The translations under genes were made by a program, and so were the position numbers. A stretch of 64,000 nt of DNA from Paracoccaceae bacterium (GTDB taxonomy: Bacteria > Pseudomonadota > Alphaproteobacteria > Rhodobacterales > Rhodobacteraceae), in NCBI GenBank assembly GCA_024742705.1, contig JANSXZ010000002.1, forward strand, positions 232,171-296,170, read 5' to 3'. Each line of letters begins with the position of its first letter. The stretch's first letter is position 1. The notes beneath the pieces were generated by a model, which saw only the letters and a program-made list of their open reading frames with translations, was not told where the DNA came from and searched no databases. Of the stretch, positions 46,073-53,611 are shown one piece after another.

Positions 46073-46926
46073 GCATCGAACCGATCACGGGGCGCTATCT
46101 CACAGTCACGATCGAAGGCGCCCCGCGCCGCATCTATTTCGAGGAAGCCGGCCAGGGGCGCCCTGTCGTCTGCCTGCACACCGCCGGAGCCGACACACGC
46201 CAGTGGCGCCACTTGATGAACGATACCGCGATCACCGCATCGAACCGGCTGATCGCATTCGATATGCCGTGGCACGGGAAATCCCTGCCACCACAGGGTT
46301 TTGAAACCGAAGAATACCTTCTGACCACGGAAGCCTATATTGAGACGGTTCTGGCGGTGATCGACGGGCTTGGCCTGGATCGGCCCGTTCTGGCCGGATG
46401 TTCGATGGGCGGGCGCATCGCCTTGCAACTGGCGGCTTTGAAGCCCGACAAGTTCAGCGGGTTCATCGCCATCGAAGCGTCTGATTTCCAGCCCGCGTGG
46501 TACGACATCGATTGGTTCCACCGGCCCGATGCACATGGCGGCGAAATGGGTGCCGCTCTGGTTTCCGCCAATATCTCGCCCCATGCCCCGAATGAACAGC
46601 GCTGGAACACGCTGTGGATGTTCATGCAGAGCGGTCCCGGCGTGTTCCGCGGCGATCTGAGCTTTTACACAAGGGACGACAGCCTGATCGCGCGGCTGCC
46701 GGCCATCAACACGGCCAACACGCCGGTGCACATTATCGTCGGGGCCTATGATCTGACCTGCACCCCCGAAGATGCCGGGCGCACCGCAAGGGCCATCCCC
46801 GGCGCAACGCTGGCGGTCATGGACGAACTTGGGCATTTCCCGATGAGCGAACACCCCGAAGGCTTCCGCCCGTTCTTTCTGCAAGCGCTCGCGAAGATGC
46901 CCGGCGCGGCAGTCGGTGCCGCCTGA
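46069..46926 (+). CDS. Alpha/beta hydrolase
   Basis: A 285-residue alpha/beta-fold hydrolase. The oxyanion region is VVCLHTAGADTRQW (LHTAG in place of the usual HG), the nucleophile elbow GCSMGG has Ser as nucleophile, the acid is probably Asp in GAYDLTC and the His in DELGHFPMSEHPEGF. All three triad members are present, so it should be active. Substrate is not known; coupled to the SCP2-like gene and next to degraded ketoacid catabolic genes, so a carboxylester or thioester in a catabolic pathway is likely. Confidence 0.82.
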   Translation: MSIEPITGRYLTVTIEGAPRRIYFEEAGQGRPVVCLHTAGADTRQWRHLMNDTAITASNRLIAFDMPWHGKSLPPQGFETEEYLLTTEAYIETVLAVIDGLGLDRPVLAGCSMGGRIALQLAALKPDKFSGFIAIEASDFQPAWYDIDWFHRPDAHGGEMGAALVSANISPHAPNEQRWNTLWMFMQSGPGVFRGDLSFYTRDDSLIARLPAINTANTPVHIIVGAYDLTCTPEDAGRTARAIPGATLAVMDELGHFPMSEHPEGFRPFFLQALAKMPGAAVGAA

Positions 46927-47030
46927 CCGGGCTGTGCGAAACACCCCGGCAAAACCCTGTGGGGGCGCCCTGATCAAACCTGGACCAGGGCGCGGCGATG
47001 ATCCGTCGGCCCGCCGAAACGGAAAGATAT

Positions 47031-47282
47031 CATGACCGCCCCCTGCATCACCTGCGTGGCCATAACCGGCAGCTTGCCGAAAAAGGCCGACACGCGCGCA
47101 GGGGTCTGGAAGACAACCTGCGCCTCGACCGCGGCACGCTGGTCCCCGGCAACGCCGACCTGATGCGCCGTGCCGAAGAGGTTTGCGAACAGAATGACCG
47201 GCCGGAACCCAGATGGCAGCAGGCGCGCGCCGTTCTCGGCCTGCGCCAGTCGGGCGATACCAGGAAGGGACAGGCGGAATGA
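47031..47282 (+). pseudogene. Beta-keto acid cleavage enzyme (BKACE, DUF849), internally deleted
   Basis: The first 20 residues (ITCVAITGSLPKKA) match the BKACE N-terminus, whose usual start is a short strand ending in AxTGxxP. About 60 bases on, in another frame, GLEDNLRLDRGTLVPGN continues to the end with AEEVCEQNDRPEP and ARAVLGL, which is the BKACE C-terminus. The missing middle would be about 200 residues including the metal-binding His residues, so the enzyme is dead. The family cleaves beta-keto acids with acetyl-CoA, for example dehydrocarnitine. The end overlaps the scoA remnant as in an operon. Confidence 0.8.
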
Positions 47283-47628
47283 AGAAGGTCAACGCTTCTG
47301 CCGGTCGTGCTCGCGACGGCCTGTTGCATGACGGCATGCTGATCGCGTCGCGTGTTGGTAGCCCGGAATTGCCGATCTGGCCATCGTCAAGGCATGAAAG
47401 GCCGATGACACCGCCAGCCTGATCTTCAGCAAGGCCGCGCGGAACTTCAATCCGCCGATGGCGATGTGCGGCAAGGTTTGCGTGGCCGAGGTGGATGAAA
47501 TCGTGCCAAGCGGCAGTCTCGACCGCGACAGCATCCTTCTGCCCGGCCTCCATGTGCATCGGATTCTACAGGGCGCGCACGCGAAACGGATCGACAAGCC
47601 GACAGTCCGCAAGCGCGAGGAGGCATGA
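47279..47628 (+). pseudogene. 3-oxoacid CoA-transferase subunit A remnant
   Basis: Starts ATG and reads as MKKVNASAGRARDGLLHDGM, like the subunit A N-terminus (usual pattern KVY....DAL.GL.DGM.I). It then breaks frame and stops near 47420. In another frame the C-terminus continues: NFNPPMAMCGKVCVAEVDEIV, DSILLPGLHVHRILQG and KRIDKPTVR, all typical of the enzyme's end. The middle third, including the CoA-binding glycine loop, is missing. The BKACE gene before it and scoB after overlap exactly as in a live operon. Confidence 0.82.
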
Positions 47629-47741
47629 TGACCAGTGCAAGCAACGGGCGCGATCTCAACCAGATGGCCGCAAGGACCGCGCGCGAACCTGAAGACGGGA
47701 TGGATGTGAACCTTGGCAATGGGTTTCACATGCTGGTCTGA
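47625..47741 (+). pseudogene. 3-oxoacid CoA-transferase subunit B remnant
   Basis: A 38-residue reading frame: MTSASNGRDLNQMAARTARE, then DGMDVNLGNGF, matching the subunit B start (pattern R...MA.RAA.EL.DG..VNLGIG). It stops after HMLV and no further subunit B sequence follows; the catalytic Glu region is gone. It overlaps the last bases of the subunit A remnant as ATGATGA, as expected for the coupled genes. Confidence 0.8.
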
Positions 47742-47888
47742 GTTTCGCGAATGCTCTGCCATTTCCCCGCGCCGCAGCGTTGCCGATCGGTTTGCCTGCA
47801 TGTCAGTGGGTGGAGACAACCTGTTAACCATCTGATTCGAAAGGCTTTGACCGCGCACCACCCGCTGTGGCCTATTCGCGGCGGATGT

Positions 47889-49019
47889 ATGGTGGAGCGT
47901 GCGATGCTGTGGCTGGCCGGGTTGATGGGTCTGATGACGGTCGGGGCCGCGTCGCTGGCGGTGTTCGCCGGTGATGAAACCAACGTCGATGACGACACCG
48001 GGGAAGGCGCAGCCTTTCCCGATACCGCCGGCGACGATGCGCTGCCGGATATGCTCGACATGATCCGCGCGCCACTGGCCGATCAGGGCGGGCCACCGGT
48101 GGTGCGTCAGGCGGAACCGGGGCTGGTGGAAACCGTCGCGCCGCCGCCTGTGGCCGAACCTTTGCCCGAATACATGGATCCGCCGCTGGGCCCGCTGACC
48201 GATGCGGACGCCGCGTTGCTGGGGCGGATCATGGGTGGCGACGATTCAACCGCCGATGTCATCACCGGCGGGCCCGGCGCGGACCAGATCAACGGATATG
48301 ACGGCGGCGACCTGCTGCGCGGCGCAGGCGGCGACGACACGGTGTTTGGCGCCGGCGGAGCCGACCATATCGCCGGCGATGACGGCGCAGACCGGTTGCA
48401 CGGGCAGGACGGCAGCGACAGCCTGACCGGCGGCGCCGGCAATGACGACCTGTTCGGTCACAACGGCGCCGATCTGCTGGATGGCGGCGATGGCGACGAC
48501 CAGTTGCAGGGCGGCGCGGGCGACGACATGCTGCGCGGTGGCCAGGGCGACGATGCGGTTTCGGGTGGTCTGGGGGGTGATACGCTTGACGGCGGTGCCG
48601 GCCGCGACACCCTGTTCGGGGGTTGGGGCGACGATCTGCTGACAGGCATCGAAGGCGGCCCGCCTGATGGCGACCACCTGAACGGTGGCGGCGGTGCCGA
48701 TACGCTGATCGCGGGGCAGGGCGACACCGTGACATCCGGCGCCGGCGCCGACAGCATTGTTGCCGGCGGCGATCAGATCGAAATCATTGACTATGATCCC
48801 GGTGAGGACCGTTTGATGATGGTCTGGGATACCGACCCGGCAGCCGAAGCCCCTCTTGTCGAGATCCGGCCCGATCCCGAACGCCCGGACGTGTTCGAAG
48901 TTCTGGTGGACGGATCGGCCATGGCCACGGTCCACAGCCCCGGTGGCCTGGGCCTGTCCGACATCGGGCTTCTTTCGCGCGAACAGGCTGCGGCCTTCGG
49001 TCTGGGCCCGATGGCCTGA
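47889..49019 (+). CDS. RTX calcium-binding repeat protein
   Basis: A 376-residue acidic protein. After an N-terminal hydrophobic segment ([22 protein letters not shown]) and an acidic, proline-rich linker, residues about 125-310 hold about 15 glycine/aspartate-rich nonapeptides of the RTX type (GGxGxDxLx), such as [18 protein letters not shown] repeats bind calcium outside the cell and normally mark type I secretion, whose signal is at the C-terminus. A short non-repetitive domain follows ([17 protein letters not shown] onwards). No type I secretion genes are nearby. The start could also be ATG 47904. Confidence 0.82.
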   Translation: MVERAMLWLAGLMGLMTVGAASLAVFAGDETNVDDDTGEGAAFPDTAGDDALPDMLDMIRAPLADQGGPPVVRQAEPGLVETVAPPPVAEPLPEYMDPPLGPLTDADAALLGRIMGGDDSTADVITGGPGADQINGYDGGDLLRGAGGDDTVFGAGGADHIAGDDGADRLHGQDGSDSLTGGAGNDDLFGHNGADLLDGGDGDDQLQGGAGDDMLRGGQGDDAVSGGLGGDTLDGGAGRDTLFGGWGDDLLTGIEGGPPDGDHLNGGGGADTLIAGQGDTVTSGAGADSIVAGGDQIEIIDYDPGEDRLMMVWDTDPAAEAPLVEIRPDPERPDVFEVLVDGSAMATVHSPGGLGLSDIGLLSREQAAAFGLGPMA

Positions 49020-49021
49020 CC

Positions 49022-49043
49022 GCCGCACACCGCTTCGTGCGGC
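49022..49043 (+). terminator. Hairpin after RTX gene
   Basis: GCCGCAC pairs with GTGCGGC around an eight-base loop just beyond the RTX stop codon. No T tract follows, so termination may be Rho-dependent. Confidence 0.35.
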
Positions 49044-49194
49044 CCGGGCGCGTCATAAACCCTTTGCTATCGCGGCGATTCGCGCCTATACGCCCGCATC
49101 CGTGCTACAGTTTCTGGGGCCGGACCTCTCCATGGGCCTGTGCTGGACGACATCCCGGCCTGCGCCATTCCTCTAACCCCTGAAGGAGCCCCCG

Positions 49195-49464
49195 ATGTCG
49201 ATCACCGCAGAAGAAAAACAGCGCATCATGAAAGAATTCGCAACCGGCGAAGGCGACACCGGATCGCCCGAGGTGCAGGTTGCGATCCTCAGCTCGCGCA
49301 TTGCCACGCTGACCGAGCATTTCAAGACGCACAAGAAAGACAACCATGGCCGTCGCGGTCTGCTGAAGATGGTGGCCCAGCGCCGCAAGCTTCTGGACTA
49401 TACCAAGGCCAAGGATGAAGCGCGCTATCAGGATCTGATCAAACGTCTCGGCCTGCGCCGCTGA
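49195..49464 (+). CDS. rpsO: 30S ribosomal protein S15
   Basis: Binds the 16S rRNA central domain early in 30S assembly. The 89-residue length and the sequence ([47 protein letters not shown]) are typical, with the core [29 protein letters not shown] lies eight bases before the ATG. Followed by a strong terminator and then pnp, the classic rpsO-pnp order. truB, which often precedes rpsO, is not present here. Confidence 0.97.
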   Translation: MSITAEEKQRIMKEFATGEGDTGSPEVQVAILSSRIATLTEHFKTHKKDNHGRRGLLKMVAQRRKLLDYTKAKDEARYQDLIKRLGLRR

Positions 49465-49485
49465 TCCATTTCGCAACCATTGCCG

Positions 49486-49520
49486 AAAAAGCGCGCCCCC
49501 GGGCGCGCTTTTGTGTTTTT
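49486..49520 (+). terminator. Intrinsic terminator after rpsO
   Basis: AAAAGCGCGCCC and GGGCGCGCTTTT form a 12-bp stem with a two-base gap in the middle, followed by TTTTGTGTTTTT. It separates rpsO and pnp transcripts at least partly. Confidence 0.9.
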
Positions 49521-49749
49521 GGCCTACCCCGAACCACGCAATCCACCCAGGCTCCGCGTCAAAACACCCACGCCCGCGCCGGGCTAACCGCTTTTCATAT
49601 GCGCCATTCTGATGTATGCGCTGGCAAATCTGAGACGTGGCGCCCGGACCCCGGCGCCTGCGCAAAGGATTGGGGTCGGCGGCAATGGGGCCGCCAAGCA
49701 AAACGGGAGACCCGGAGGGCCGGGAGCGCTCCCTTACAGGATACGCTAG
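49521..49749 (+). promoter_or_regulatory. Structured leader of pnp
   Basis: The 229 bases before pnp have no gene but contain several inverted repeats: GGCGCC at 49639 with GGCGCC at 49653; GGCGGC (49678) with GCCGCC (49690) around a six-base loop AATGGG; CCCGG (49711) with CCGGG (49720); and the palindrome GGGAGCGCTCCC (49722-49733) close to the start codon. In E. coli pnp represses its own expression through cleavage in such a leader by RNase III; the same is possible here but is inference. Confidence 0.5.
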
Positions 49750-51882
49750 ATGTTTAACGTAACGACAAAATCCATGCAGTGGGGCGAAGAAACGCTGACA
49801 CTGGAAACGGGCAAGGTTGCCCGTCAGGCCGATGGTACGGTCATTGCCACGCTGGGCGAAACCTCGGTGATGGCGAACGTCACCTTCGCCAAGACCCAGA
49901 AACCGGGTCAGGACTTTTTCCCGCTGACTGTCCATTACCAGGAAAAATATTATGCTGCGGGCAAGGTGCCCGGCGGTTTCTTCAAGCGCGAGGCGCGCCC
50001 GACTGAAAAGGAAACGCTGACCGCGCGCCTGATCGACCGGCCGATCCGCCCGCTGTTCGTGCCCGGCTTCAAGAACGAAGTTCTGGTGATGTGCACGGTT
50101 CTGAGCCACGACCTGGTCAATGATCCCGACATGGTGGCGATGATCGCCGCCAGCGCCGCACTGACGATTTCCGGCGCGCCCTTTATGGGCCCGATCGCCG
50201 GCGCGCGCGTCGGTTTCGAGGATGGCGAATACGTTCTGAACCCGACCGTCGACGACATGCAGGACCTCAAGCTGAACCCCGAACAGCGTCTGGACCTGGT
50301 TGTTGCCGGCACCAAGGACGCGGTGATGATGGTCGAATCCGAAGCTTACGAGCTGACCGAGGCCGAGATGCTGGGCGCGGTGAAATTCGCCCATGAAGCG
50401 ATCCAGCCGGTCATCGACCTGATCATCGCCCTGGCCGAAGACGCCGCGAAAGAGCCGTTCGATTTCCAGCCGGTCGATTACTCGGATCTCTATGCCGCGG
50501 TCCGCGCGGCGGGCGAGGAACAGATGCGCGCCGCCTTCGCGATCACCGACAAGCAAGAGCGCACATCGGCGGTTGCCGCCGCGCGCGAGGCAATCGTCGG
50601 CGCGTTGAACGAAGAGCAGGCCGAAGACGCCAACCTTGGATCGGCTCTGAAAAAGCTGGAAGCGTCGATCCTGCGCGGCGACGTGGTGAAGACCGGCAAG
50701 CGGATCGACGGACGTTCAACCACCGACATCCGTCCGATCGTCTGCGAAACCGGCCTCTTGCCGCGTACCCACGGATCGGCCCTGTTCACCCGTGGCGAAA
50801 CCCAGGGTCTGGTGATCACCACGCTGGGCACCGGCGATGACGAACAGTTCATCGACGCGCTGCATGGCAATTTCAAATCCAACTTCCTGCTGCACTACAA
50901 CTTCCCGCCCTATTCGGTTGGCGAAGTCGGGCGCGTGGGCCCTCCGGGCCGGCGCGAGATCGGCCATGGCAAGCTGGCCTGGCGGGCGTTGCAGGCGGTT
51001 CTGCCGGCATCGACGGATTTCCCCTATACCATCCGCGTGGTGTCCGAGATCACCGAATCGAACGGATCGTCTTCAATGGCATCCGTCTGCGGCGGGTCGC
51101 TTTCGATGATGGACGCGGGCGTGCCGCTGAAGGCGCCGGTGGCCGGCGTTGCAATGGGCCTGATCCTTGAAGACGACGGATCCTATGCAATCCTTTCGGA
51201 CATCCTGGGTGACGAAGACCACCTGGGCGACATGGATTTCAAGGTGGCAGGCACCGAAAACGGCATCACCTCGCTGCAAATGGACATCAAGGTGGCGGGC
51301 ATCACGCCGGAAATCATGGAGAAGGCATTGGCCCAGGCCAAGGACGGCCGTATCCATATTCTGGGCGAGATGGCCAAGGCGCTGACCGGCGCCGCCGAGT
51401 TCAGCGTGCATGCGCCGCGCATCGAAACGATGCAGGTCCCCACCGACAAGATCCGTGAAGTGATCGGTTCGGGCGGCAAGGTGATCCGTGAAATCGTCGA
51501 AGTGTCTGGTGCCAAGGTCGATATCAACGACGATGGCATCATCAAGATCGCATCGCCCAACGGTGAATCGATCCAGAAAGCCTATGACATGATCTATTCG
51601 ATCGTGGCCGAACCGGAAGAAGGCAAGGTCTATACCGGGAAGGTTGTGAAGATCGTCGATTTCGGCGCTTTCGTGAATTTCTTCGGCAAGCGCGACGGGC
51701 TGGTGCATGTCAGCCAGATCGAAAACCGCCGCCTGAACCATCCTTCGGACGTTCTGAAGGAAGGTCAGGAGGTCAAGGTCAAGCTGCTGGGCTTTGACGA
51801 CCGGGGCAAGGTGCGGCTGTCGATGAAGATGGTCAACCAGGAGACCGGCGAAGAGATGACCAAGGAAGAAACCGCCGACTGA
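49750..51882 (+). CDS. pnp: Polynucleotide phosphorylase
   Basis: Phosphorolytic 3'-5' RNA exonuclease and degradosome partner. The 710-residue protein has two RNase PH cores (the first about 10-230, the second about 330-545 with the catalytic region [18 protein letters not shown]), then KH ([22 protein letters not shown], seen as [15 protein letters not shown]) and S1 ([20 protein letters not shown]) RNA-binding domains at the C-terminus. Length matches E. coli PNPase (711). Confidence 0.97.
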   Translation: MFNVTTKSMQWGEETLTLETGKVARQADGTVIATLGETSVMANVTFAKTQKPGQDFFPLTVHYQEKYYAAGKVPGGFFKREARPTEKETLTARLIDRPIRPLFVPGFKNEVLVMCTVLSHDLVNDPDMVAMIAASAALTISGAPFMGPIAGARVGFEDGEYVLNPTVDDMQDLKLNPEQRLDLVVAGTKDAVMMVESEAYELTEAEMLGAVKFAHEAIQPVIDLIIALAEDAAKEPFDFQPVDYSDLYAAVRAAGEEQMRAAFAITDKQERTSAVAAAREAIVGALNEEQAEDANLGSALKKLEASILRGDVVKTGKRIDGRSTTDIRPIVCETGLLPRTHGSALFTRGETQGLVITTLGTGDDEQFIDALHGNFKSNFLLHYNFPPYSVGEVGRVGPPGRREIGHGKLAWRALQAVLPASTDFPYTIRVVSEITESNGSSSMASVCGGSLSMMDAGVPLKAPVAGVAMGLILEDDGSYAILSDILGDEDHLGDMDFKVAGTENGITSLQMDIKVAGITPEIMEKALAQAKDGRIHILGEMAKALTGAAEFSVHAPRIETMQVPTDKIREVIGSGGKVIREIVEVSGAKVDINDDGIIKIASPNGESIQKAYDMIYSIVAEPEEGKVYTGKVVKIVDFGAFVNFFGKRDGLVHVSQIENRRLNHPSDVLKEGQEVKVKLLGFDDRGKVRLSMKMVNQETGEEMTKEETAD

Positions 51883-51906
51883 CCGGCTGCGAGATGACGA
51901 TCAGTT

Positions 51907-51936
51907 GGCCCCGGTGGAAACGCCGGGGCCTCTTTC
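51907..51936 (+). terminator. Intrinsic terminator after pnp
   Basis: GGCCCCGGTG and CGCCGGGGCC form a ten-bp stem capped by a GAAA tetraloop, followed by TCTTTC. It lies 24 bases after the pnp stop codon. Confidence 0.85.
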
Positions 51937-51967
51937 GTTCCGGTGCGCGCTGACATAGACGAATGCC

Positions 51968-52690
51968 ATGCGGTCCTTTGTCATTCATATGCCCGGCGAT
52001 GTCCGAAGGGCGCCCAACGTGGCGCAATTGCTGCGTGACTTGCCCCGGCCCGAGGTGATCGCGGCTGTGGACGGCGCCGCGGCGATGGCGGCGGGCACGA
52101 TACCCACGGCGCCGGGAAACCTGTGGCGCCCGGAATATCCGTTTCGCATGGGCGCGGGCGAGATCGGCTGTTTCCTGAGCCACCGCGCGTGCTGGCAAAG
52201 GATCGTGGACGACAACCTCGATTGGGCGTTGATCGCCGAGGACGACATGCAGGTCCGCGAACCGCTGTGGTCGGACGCGATGTCGCTGATCGAGACGCAC
52301 ATGCGGCCCGACCGTGTCATCCGCCTGCCGGCAAAACCGCGCGAGCGCGCCACACGCGTGGTTGCGCGGGCGGGTGCCGTGAAACTGGTGGTGCCGCGTC
52401 GGATCGGATTGCAGACGGTGTGCCAGATCGTCGGGCGCGAGGCGGCCCTGCGCCTGTTGGCCGCGAGCACCCGGTTGGATCGTCCTGTGGACAGCTTCAT
52501 GCAGATGCATTGGGCGACCGGTCAACCGGTCTGGACGGTGCTGCCCTGCCCGGTTGCCGAGGCGACCGCGGCTTTGGGCGGATCGACGATCCAGCGTCGC
52601 CCGGCGGGATCGCGCATCATCCGCGAGATCGCGCGGGCCCGGTACAGGGGTGCCGTGGCGCTGCGTCCGCAACGGCCGCGCGATCTCTGA
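51968..52690 (+). CDS. Glycosyltransferase family 25 protein
   Basis: A 240-residue member of the family 25 glycosyltransferases (LPS-type). It opens with FVIHMPGDVRRAPNV, the start of this fold, and has the two marker motifs GEIGCFLSHRACWQ and LIAEDDM (the DxD-like metal site, about residue 92). These enzymes add sugars to lipooligosaccharide or, in related groups, to other glycans. No other LPS genes are nearby, so the acceptor is unknown. It follows pnp's terminator and ends before the intergenic repeat at 52692. Confidence 0.82.
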   Translation: MRSFVIHMPGDVRRAPNVAQLLRDLPRPEVIAAVDGAAAMAAGTIPTAPGNLWRPEYPFRMGAGEIGCFLSHRACWQRIVDDNLDWALIAEDDMQVREPLWSDAMSLIETHMRPDRVIRLPAKPRERATRVVARAGAVKLVVPRRIGLQTVCQIVGREAALRLLAASTRLDRPVDSFMQMHWATGQPVWTVLPCPVAEATAALGGSTIQRRPAGSRIIREIARARYRGAVALRPQRPRDL

Positions 52691-52691
52691 G

Positions 52692-52729
52692 GTTTGCCTC
52701 CGGCGGGAGTATTTCGAGAACAATGAAGC
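52692..52729 (+). repeat. Downstream intergenic repeat, copy 2 (after glycosyltransferase)
   Basis: GCCTCCGGCGGGAGTATTT followed after a short spacer by CAATGAAGC. The same pattern is at 11403 on the other strand. CTCC-GGCG-GGAG forms a small hairpin before TATTT, so each copy may end transcription or mark an RNA 3' end. Confidence 0.5.
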
Positions 52730-52780
52730 GGTCGGGGCGCGGTGAGCCCCGGCCGCGTGCCAGTGTCGCCCGGAGATTTG

Positions 52781-53434
52781 TCAGCCGGGGATTTTCGTGG
52801 TGCGCAGGTAGGGCAGAACGGTGGTGAAATCGCCGAACCTGGCCCGCGCGTCGGCATCGCTGACGGCGGTGGGGATGATCACATCATCGCCGACGTTCCA
52901 GTTGGCCGGCGTGGCGACGCCCATTCCGGCGGAAGTTTGCAGGCCGTCGAGGGCGCGCAGGACTTCGGCGAAGTTGCGGCCCACGGTCATCGGGTAGGTC
53001 ATCGAGAGCTTGAGTTGCTTGTCCGGGCCGATGATGAAAACCGAACGCACCGTCGCGCTGTCGGCGGGGGTGCGGCCATCGGGCAGGTAGGCCTCGGCGG
53101 GCAGCATGTCGAAGGCCTTGGACACTTCGAGGCCGGCGTCGGCAATGATCGGGAAGCCCGCGGGTGCGCCGCCGACTGTTTCGATATCGGTTTTCCATTT
53201 CCTGTGATCTTCGACGCCATCCACCGAGACGCCAATGACCTTTGTGCCGCGTTTCGCCCATTCGTCGGCCAGTTGCGCGACCGCGCCGAATTCGGTGGTG
53301 CAGACCGGTGTGAAATCCTTGGGGTGGGAGAAGAGGATGGCCCAGCTGTCGCCGATCCAGTCGTGGAGTTGGAAGTTGCCCTGATCGGTTTCGACGGTCA
53401 GGTCGGGGATGGTGTCGTTGATGCGCAAAGCCAT
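52781..53434 (-). CDS. Peroxiredoxin, Prx6 (1-Cys) type
   Basis: Reduces hydrogen peroxide and organic peroxides. The 217-residue protein has the peroxidatic cysteine in HPKDFTPVCTTEFG (residue about 45), the WKTDIE segment, and the C-terminal Prx6 domain with LPYLRTTKIPG at the end. The motif PVCTTE with a long C-terminal domain is typical of Prx6. Divergent from the aldehyde dehydrogenase gene. In the 177 bases between, CGAAC-GGGT-GTTCG (53457-53470) is a perfect inverted repeat close to the peroxiredoxin start and may be an operator. Confidence 0.92.
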   Translation of the reverse strand: MALRINDTIPDLTVETDQGNFQLHDWIGDSWAILFSHPKDFTPVCTTEFGAVAQLADEWAKRGTKVIGVSVDGVEDHRKWKTDIETVGGAPAGFPIIADAGLEVSKAFDMLPAEAYLPDGRTPADSATVRSVFIIGPDKQLKLSMTYPMTVGRNFAEVLRALDGLQTSAGMGVATPANWNVGDDVIIPTAVSDADARARFGDFTTVLPYLRTTKIPG

Positions 53435-53456
53435 GATGTCCTCCGGTGCGATTCTT

Positions 53457-53470
53457 CGAACGGGTGTTCG
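53457..53470. promoter_or_regulatory. Inverted repeat between peroxiredoxin and aldehyde dehydrogenase
   Basis: CGAAC-GGGT-GTTCG is a perfect 5-bp inverted repeat 22 bases before the peroxiredoxin start codon. It is placed like an operator; the regulator is not known. Confidence 0.3.
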
Positions 53471-53611
53471 AGCGCATATCTAATGGTTTCGGATGTGCGT
53501 TTCATCCCCCTGTCTCCGACCTGGGACTCTTGCTCCTGCCGCGTGGCGATGACAGAGTGCGCCGAAACCCGCGCCGCAGTTGCGCGGGGTGTATCAACGG
53601 AGGAGTCGGAC

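Noticed and set aside
48289..48800. DNA tandem repeat or CRISPR-like array
   Set aside because: The repetitive pattern is due to the codons of the RTX nonapeptides (GGxGxDxLx), with no constant repeat and no spacer structure.
49678..49695. An ANTAR-target hairpin in the pnp leader (stem with loop AATGGG)
   Set aside because: The loop fits A1/G4, but there is no second such hairpin and no ANTAR gene nearby. Treated as chance.
53457..53470. A LexA/SOS box
   Set aside because: The motif fits the Gram-positive box; alphaproteobacterial LexA recognises GTTC-N7-GTTC. The neighbouring genes are not SOS genes.
52742..53611. A long plus-strand extension upstream of the aldehyde dehydrogenase
   Set aside because: It runs antisense through the peroxiredoxin gene. 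The ribosome-binding site GGAGGA and family alignment put the start at 53612.
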